Assembly (NCBI GenBank): GCA_963989245.1
Contig: OZ022344.1
Location: forward strand, 6,311,420-6,375,419
DNA from: Nansenia antarctica
Lineage: Eukaryota; Chordata; Actinopteri; Argentiniformes; Microstomatidae
Length of the DNA stretch: 64,000 nt
Direction: 5' to 3'
The notes beneath the pieces were generated by a model that worked only from the letters and a program-made list of their open reading frames with translations, was not told the DNA's origin and searched no databases. Shown here piece by piece: positions 57,906 to 64,000 of the stretch. The position numbers were made by a program, and so were the translations under genes. Each line of letters starts with the position of its first letter. Within the stretch, counting starts at the first letter, position 1.

Positions 57906-58395
57906 CCTGTCTCTGAGCTGAGCCTGGTGAGCCTGGTTCCATGGGTCATTGGCTCCTGCTGCTATAGACCAACGGTCCTCTGGAGGATCCGGGTTCTGGT
58001 GCAGGCAGGGGGTAAACAGAGTCATGGAAGAGCAGAGCTGCAGTGCTACAGGGAGGAAGTCCCTGTCCTGCCTGCTTAGAGCGTTGCTCCTATTAATCAG
58101 AAAGCCATTTGTGATGCTGCATTAAACCTTCCGATGTCTAAAACGTGATAAATGATGATTACCTGAGGGAAATCGATGATGATCGCCACACTATTAATGT
58201 TCCCTGAGCAGGAAGAGCATCAGTCGATGTACAAGTCTGGCGAGCTCCAGTGGCAGGAAAGCAGGGCTAATTTAGGACTAGTCTCGTGTCAGCTGATTAA
58301 TTCAATCACTGAGGAGGCAAAAAAACGATCTTAAAGCATCCTTTTTATAACCTCTCTCTTTGATGTTTCGTGTCTGTCCCTCTCCGTCTCCCTCC
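57906..58395. other. Intergenic DNA, possible conserved non-coding sequence
   Basis: 58080-58330 is repeat-free with GATGATTACCTGAGGGAAAT and CTGATTAATTCAATC. No exon. Confidence 0.45.
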
Positions 58396-58985
58396 GAGAT
58401 TAGATTCAACCTTTTTTTTGTCATCACACAGAGTACAACGAAATGGATTTTTTGCTCCGGGCACAGGGTCAGCCGTAGTCCGCGCCCCTGGAGGAATTAG
58501 GGGTTAAGGGCCTTGCTCAAGGGCACAACGGCAGTGGTAGGCACCTTGGCTTGGTGCGGGGCTATTATGGTCTGTGCTTGGTTGGTTGGGTGTGCTGGTG
58601 GTGGGGCGGGTCGGGTGTGTGGGGGCCCACCGGGCGGGTCGGGTGTGTGGGGGCCCGCTACTGTGCGCTGGTAGGCAAACTGGTATTAGTCGCTGTATGA
58701 GTAGAGGGCTGCAAGGGAATTTTCCTGGATGCATAGTGTACAGGTTTTTTTACCTTTGCCTGTTTGCGGCTCTGTCATCATGTGAAGCGCATTGAGTCAC
58801 ATCTTGTGAGAAATGCACTATACAAATAAAACTTGATTTGATTTGATTTGGATATGATGCCAGCAACCCTCCAGTCACCAGCTCACATGCGGCTCCCCCC
58901 CCCCCCTGAGGCGGGCATCGAACCAGCGACCTTCCGATTGCTAGTCGGCCCGTCTAAGGCTACCTGCCGTCCCCAGGTGGGATCA
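58396..58985. mobile_element. Nested LINE/SINE 3' ends
   Basis: Left part, minus orientation: GATTAGATTCAACC, then CACAGAGTACAACGAAATGG and GGGCCTTGCTCAAGGGCAC. It is interrupted at about 58555-58850 by a plus-oriented tail ending AATGCACTATACAAATAAAA and TTGATTTGATTTG. The outer element resumes as GATATGATGCCAGCAACCCT and GGCGGGCATCGAACCAGCGA. Confidence 0.65.
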
Positions 58986-59100
58986 ACTGACACACAGGCA
59001 ACTGGAACTGGTACTAGCAGAGCAGTCACATGAGTCCTTAGTGTGTCATTCAGTGAATATGACAGTTCTGGTTCGTAGGAGTAGGATGAGTAGGTATTTA

Positions 59101-59300
59101 ACATTTTAACCATTTAGCAGACGCTTTTATCCAAACACTATCTTCTATCCAAAGCAACTTACAATTAGAGGTTACAGGGACAGTAAGTGCTTTACTCAAG
59201 GGCACACTAGCTAAGTGGAGGTGTTCCCAGGTGGGATTTGAACTCATGGCCTTCTGAATCACCAGTCCAACTCACTATCCACTAGCCCACCATTACCTCC
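59101..59300 (-). mobile_element. tRNA-derived SINE family H
   Basis: On the minus strand: GGTGGGCTAGTGGATAGTGA (A-box), CATGAGTTCAAATCCCACC (B-box), the body CTTGAGTAAAGCACTTACTG and tail TTGTAAGTTGCTTTGGATAG. A duplicated ATCCAAA segment lies at its 3' end. Confidence 0.87.
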
Positions 59301-60140
59301 AGTGCTGTAGTCTACTACCCCCACCACACTACTGTAGTGCTGTAGTCCACTACCCCCACCACCACACTACTGTAGTGCTGTAGTCCACTACCACCACCAC
59401 ACTACTGTAGTGTTGTAGTCCACTACCCCCACCACCACGCCACTGTAGTGCTGTAGTCCACTACCCCCACCACACTACTGTAGTGCTGTAGTCCACTACC
59501 CCCACCACACTACTGTAGTGCTGTAGTCCACTACCCCCACCACCACACCACTGTAGTGCTGTAGTCTACTACCCCCACCACACTACTGTAGTGCTGTAGT
59601 CCACTACCCCCACCACACTACTGTAGTGCTGTAGTCTACTACCCCCACCACACTACTGTAGTGCTGTAGTCCACTACCCCCACCACACTACTGTAGTGCT
59701 GTAGTCCACTACCCCCACCACCACGCCACTGTAGTGCTGTAGTCCACTACCCCCACCACACTACTGTAGTGCTGTAGTCCACTACCCCCACCACCACACT
59801 ACTGTAGTGCTGTAGTCCACTACCCCCACCACACTACTGTAGTGCTGTAGTCCACTACCCCCACCACACTACTGTAGTGCTGTAGTCCACTACCCCCACC
59901 ACCACACTACTGTAGTGCTGTAGTCCACTACCCCCACCACCACACTACTGTAGTGCTGTAGTCCACTACCCCCACCACCACACTACTGTAGTGCTGTAGT
60001 CCACTACCCCCACCACCACACTACTGTAGTGCTGTAGTCCACTACCCCCACCACCACACCACTGTAGTGCTGTAGTCCACTACCCCCACCACCACACTAC
60101 TGTAGTGCTGTAGTCCACTACCCCCACCACCACCCCACTG
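59297..60140. repeat. 35/38-bp minisatellite (CTACTGTAGTGCTGTAGTCC...)
   Basis: About 23 copies of a 35-bp unit or a 38-bp form with one extra CCA. The 38-bp form dominates the right part (59870-60130). It begins directly at the edge of the SINE at 59101. Confidence 0.96.
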
Positions 60141-60451
60141 TGTGTACATCACAGAGGGAGAGACGCTGGCCAAGGTTCCGCTGCTTCCCCATGGTCGTAA
60201 AAACAAGACTCTTCCATCACCCCTTACCTTCTGCCCTCTGCCCCCTCGTCAACCCCAGGAGGTCAAGGAGGAGGAGAGGCAATGAGCTCTGTGGCATTGG
60301 CTGTCAACTCACTGGCAGGGCATGTGCTAGTTTCCCCCCTTCCGCTTGGTCTCCTGGGGGATCAGATGCATATGTCACACAACTCATGTTTTGCTTCTGG
60401 TGGTGGTTTTCATATGAATAAGCCATCATGAGTGTGTGAACAGCGCTTAGT

Positions 60452-60477
60452 GTGTGTGTGTCTGTGTGTGTGTGTGT

Positions 60478-60552
<75 letters not shown>
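60452..60552. repeat. GT then GA microsatellite
   Basis: GT run 60452-60501, then GA to 60552. Confidence 0.97.
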
Positions 60553-60562
<10 letters not shown>

Positions 60563-61073
60563 ATCAGGGGTGGCAGCACAAGCCCCAGAAGGTGGTCTTT
60601 AATTATGCATGAAATGACATTATTCCAGCTGATCTCTGTTTTGATTTTCCATGTGAGATCGCCGCGGAGACCACTCTGACTGCCTTAGAGGTGCCCGATG
60701 AAAAAGCCTTTTAAAGATGGAAAATATTCACATCTGCCCGCGCGGCTCATGTTTTACGAGTTGCTATGCACATTGCATTGAAAACGGCAGTTTTTGCTGT
60801 CATCATACATTTATCTACTAAGTATTCATATTCATCTATGTCTGTCTCTCTGTTAGTCTGTCTGTCCAACCTTTTGTTTATTTAGTAACAATGTTTTTGG
60901 TTGTTGTTTTTATTAATCACTCTGCATTCCAGTGTGTTGACCGGTGTACTAGGAAGGGTTTCAATCATTCTGCATGGTCTGGTGGGTGATGCTAATGTGC
61001 AGCTACTGGGTGGGGTGGGAGGTGGGGGTGCAGGGCTGAGCATTTTCCTGCAAAGCAATCACAGACCTAGGTC

Positions 61074-61076
<3 letters not shown>
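60553..61076. other. Intergenic DNA, no gene seen
   Basis: No exon or transposon recognised. Confidence 0.5.
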
Positions 61077-61138
<62 letters not shown>

Positions 61139-61231
61139 CAGACGGGGGGAAAGGGAGAGAAGGAGAGAGAGGGAGAGAGAGAGGGGGGAGAGAGAGAGGG
61201 AGGGAGAGGGAGGGGGAGGGGGAGAGAGAGA
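61077..61231. repeat. GA/GGGA purine tract
   Basis: GA run, then AGAGGGAG and GGGGGA units; nearly pure purine for 150 bp. Confidence 0.96.
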
Positions 61232-61446
61232 GGTTGGCAGGCAATAAAGCGCCCCATCAATCTGGTAAATGAGTGTCCTTCCTAGCAGAGGGTACTCTGG
61301 GAAATGCAGCATGCTCCGTGTTCATCAGTCACAAGTTCTTTAGCACTCATCCTGTCTGTCTCAGGCCCTTTACTTCCTTATCTGCTGAACCAATCAAATT
61401 TAGTTTTGCAAAGAACAGTCATTTTTATTAAATATCATGAGCATAC

Positions 61447-61480
61447 ACCCCCCCCACCCACCCACCCACAGACACACACA

Positions 61481-61552
<72 letters not shown>

Positions 61553-61615
61553 GCATTTAGCTCAACATTCTCTAACAAATCAACATTGAACACAATCATT
61601 TTTTTCTTTTTAAAT

Positions 61616-61653
<38 letters not shown>

Positions 61654-61655
61654 AA
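61447..61655. repeat. CA and ATT microsatellites
   Basis: CCCACC/CA run 61447-61550, then an ATT run 61616-61650. Confidence 0.96.
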
Positions 61656-62731
61656 CATAACAAACATAACAGCCTCTGCTGGACCACCGGTGGTACCATC
61701 TGTTGACACCAAATATTGCAACAAGTGGGTATTATTTTAACAGGCTATCAAGGACTTCAGAAATGGTTTTAACTAACTAACTAACTGCCAAATAATTCCG
61801 GAACACTCACCACCTAGAGTGCCAAGTGTTTTATGTGGTGTTTACCTAGCAAGAATACTCTGATTGGCTACAAAATTAAGCATCATCATTTATGCATTTT
61901 TTGGTGAATAAAGTCACCCGTGGCACTCTAAAATGTTGACAATTTGGGAGACTTTATTCACCCCATTCACAAGATAATGACAGAAGACCAAAACCCTGGG
62001 CGTTTATGACAGAACCAATGTGCAAGAAGTCTGCAGGGTAGTTGCCACATCGATCTGAAACAGTATATTTCTGTCAATTTAGATTTGCTCAAAGGGATTC
62101 TGTGAACGGCCTTAAACTATATAAGGTTTAGTCACATGACAAAGAGCAATTCACCCTGTCTAATGCTCCGTCTCACCTCTCCTCACTCAGATCTGAGCCT
62201 AGTTTCACTTCCCATTCAGATTTTATCCCATGAAGGCAAAACATTTGTATTTGTATTGCTGTGTGATAATCTGATAATCTGATAATGCATAAAGCCAGTG
62301 AGTGTTTTGTTTGATTTAACAAGTATTGTTACTGTGCTATATTGTACCTCAATCACACATGGCTATAAAGGGATTCAGATATCACAATTGGCACTGAATT
62401 TGTGAAGGAAATGTGGATGTTTCACCCTCTCAGTCCACACAATAGACACAATGACAGTGTTTGCAACTGAATGTTTTGGATTAGTGTCACTCAGTGTCAA
62501 AGGATTTATACGCCCATAGAGTCTGTTGTAAGTGAACTGTCACTATAATTTCAGCAGGTGCCTCAACATGTCAACATGAATGTCACCTACTGTAATATGG
62601 GTTCTGTAATTATATACAATAAGACAAGGAATAGTAGGCCCTACAAAAGGTAGTGATTATTATGGTACAAGGACTTGGTAGGAGGTGTGACAATTGTAGA
62701 GAGGGAGAGGAAGAGAGAGAGAGTGAGAGAG

Positions 62732-62780
<49 letters not shown>

Positions 62781-62869
62781 TTTACACCTTTCCTGTGGTG
62801 TTATGCTGAACAGCTGTGTTTGATAGGGGGAAAGAAATACAATTCCTGAAATAGATCAGATCATTTTAC
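61656..62869. other. Intergenic DNA with GA microsatellite
   Basis: GA run at 62700-62779. The rest is AT-rich with no exon. Confidence 0.55.
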
Positions 62870-63065
62870 ATGCATCAAATTGATTGAACCTTTCTTTATC
62901 CAGGAAGACATGCTGAGACCAATGTCTCTTTTGCATGTGAGCTGGTCCCTAAACCAACTGGACAGCTCTTCCAAGAGCTCCAACCTCAGGCTATTCTGAA
63001 GAGAATCTTTCTGAAGAGCACAAGTATCTAAAAGCTGTGTTTCCCAAATCTGTGGACACCTGTGG
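62870..63065 (-). mobile_element. Probable LINE 3'UTR fragment
   Basis: On the minus strand it ends GGTCTCAGCATGTCTTCCTG, GATAAAGAAAGGTTCAATC, a phrase typical of teleost LINE ends. Confidence 0.5.
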
Positions 63066-63268
63066 GACATTTAAAAGTACCAAACTTTTAAGATTATGTC
63101 TGATTACCACTAGCTCACCATTAAAGCAATTATGTGAGGTAAAATAAGAGTTTTAATAAGAGAGTTCTGCTTTATAAACAGATAAAGTCCAGTGATAAGG
63201 CCTTGTCAAAGTCAAAGAACCCCAACTCACAGACTGATACAAACGACAATGATGGGGTTAGAAACTAT

Positions 63269-63851
63269 TATGTGACAGCAACTGGCGAAACCGGGAACAA
63301 GTCGGCAACCGACCATATGTTCAGACTTTCATTCTAAAAAATGTAAATAAAATAAGTCGGAACCAATCAAAATGTTTCGGTGAGTAATCCCCACTACTAC
63401 CTAGTTAGTGTAGAGTAGTGGGGATTACTCCCCCTCCCAGGGCCCCCACTCTCTGGAACTCTCTACCCAAGGATATCCGCGACTCTCCAACCCTGGACAT
63501 AATCAAAACTGCCCTTAAAACCCACCTTTTCACCATTGCTTTCAACCTTTAGTAGCTGTTTCACAGTTTCTTGTTTTGTGTGCTTGTCTCTCTGGCTCTG
63601 TTCTGTTTGTCCCATTGCCTTGTAAAGCGACCTTGGGTCTGTGAAAGGCGCTATATACATTTAAGTTATTATTATTATTATTATTATTACTCACCGAATC
63701 CATTGCATTGCAATGTTTTGGCTTGACTAGTGGCGAGTGTGTCATTGCTGTGTCAACAACATTGACATTTATTTACATTTTTCAGAATAAAAGTCTGAAC
63801 ATTTTGATTGTTTGGCGAGTTGTTCCCAGATTCGCCAGATGCCGTCACATA
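63269..63851. mobile_element. Foldback element family C, copy 3, with nested LINE
   Basis: Ends TATGTGACAGCAACTGGCGA and TTCGCCAGATGCCGTCACATA are the same inverted ends as in the copy at 40461. The arms are split at 63431-63685 by a LINE inserted after GTGGGGATTACTC. Confidence 0.87.
63431..63685 (+). mobile_element. LINE 3' end nested in a foldback element
   Basis: An open C-terminal frame reads APTLWNSLPKDIRDSPTLDI, IKTALKTHLFTIAFNL and stops at 63552. A 3'UTR with GGCGCTATATACATTTAAG and an ATT tail follows. ATTACTC flanks it at 63424-63430 and 63686-63692. Confidence 0.88.
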
Positions 63852-63917
63852 GAACTGAACCACAGAGCAGAGTGATAAACCTAGTCTAGTGGTTGGAGAA
63901 CTGACTCTATTTTCTTA

Positions 63918-64000
63918 CATATTTTAAATTTTTACCATTTAGCAAACACTTTTATCCAAAGCAATTTACAATTACAGATTACAGGGACAGTCTCCCTGGA
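63918..64000 (-). mobile_element. SINE family H, partial at window end
   Basis: TTTACCATTTAGCAAACACT, TTTATCCAAAGCAATTTACA and ATTACAGATTACAGGGACAG match 59101-59190 and run off the window. Confidence 0.8.

Overview
This is a piece of a ray-finned (teleost) fish nuclear genome. Evidence: a spliced vertebrate gene with GT-AG introns, tRNA-derived SINEs and LINE tails of types common in bony fish, a Tc1-type transposon relic, and a very high density of CA/GT, CT/GA and AT microsatellites. There is no bacterial gene organisation. I cannot fix the species. Some repeats, such as the SINE head reading CTCTGTGGCTCAGTTGGTAGAG and the CAGNGGAGGCTGGTGG inverted-repeat MITE, are of kinds I associate with salmonids and related fish, but that is not diagnostic.

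The one clear host gene is at the left end. Seven coding exons of pcbp2 (poly(rC)-binding protein 2) run on the minus strand from the ATG at 3966 to an exon ending at 490, after a probable non-coding first exon at about 4889-5060. They encode the first 193 residues: the first KH domain, the second KH domain, and the start of the linker before the third. The 3' part of the gene lies off the left edge. The introns hold a 23-bp minisatellite, a short inverted-repeat MITE and SINE copies. Just upstream of the first exon sits a 5'-truncated LINE between perfect 24-bp direct repeats (5153-5176 and 5799-5822).

The most unusual segment is 6351-8025. Two 105-bp direct repeats, about 97% identical, bracket on one strand a broken Copia-type Gag fragment with a zinc knuckle, and then the 5' end of a glypican message (closest to glypican-6): signal peptide, Cys motif and probable 5'UTR. 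This looks like a non-autonomous LTR element that captured part of a host transcript.

From about 8 kb to 64 kb I found no convincing protein-coding exon. This stretch is intergenic or deep-intronic DNA filled with repeats. It holds three copies of a foldback element with long inverted repeats (13.8, 40.5 and 63.3 kb; the last carries a nested LINE) and a foldback element whose arms contain telomere-like TTAGGG repeats (15.8 kb). There are SINEs of several families, LINE 3' ends that keep a short C-terminal reading frame, and an internally deleted Tc1-type element (54.4 kb). Large minisatellites have units of 21 bp (19.5 kb), 18 bp (30.8 and 49.5 kb), 28 bp (51.4 kb, with a higher-order pattern), about 50-60 bp (57.4 kb) and 35/38 bp (59.3 kb). 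Long open frames in this part of the window are by-products of tandem repeats whose unit does not create stops.
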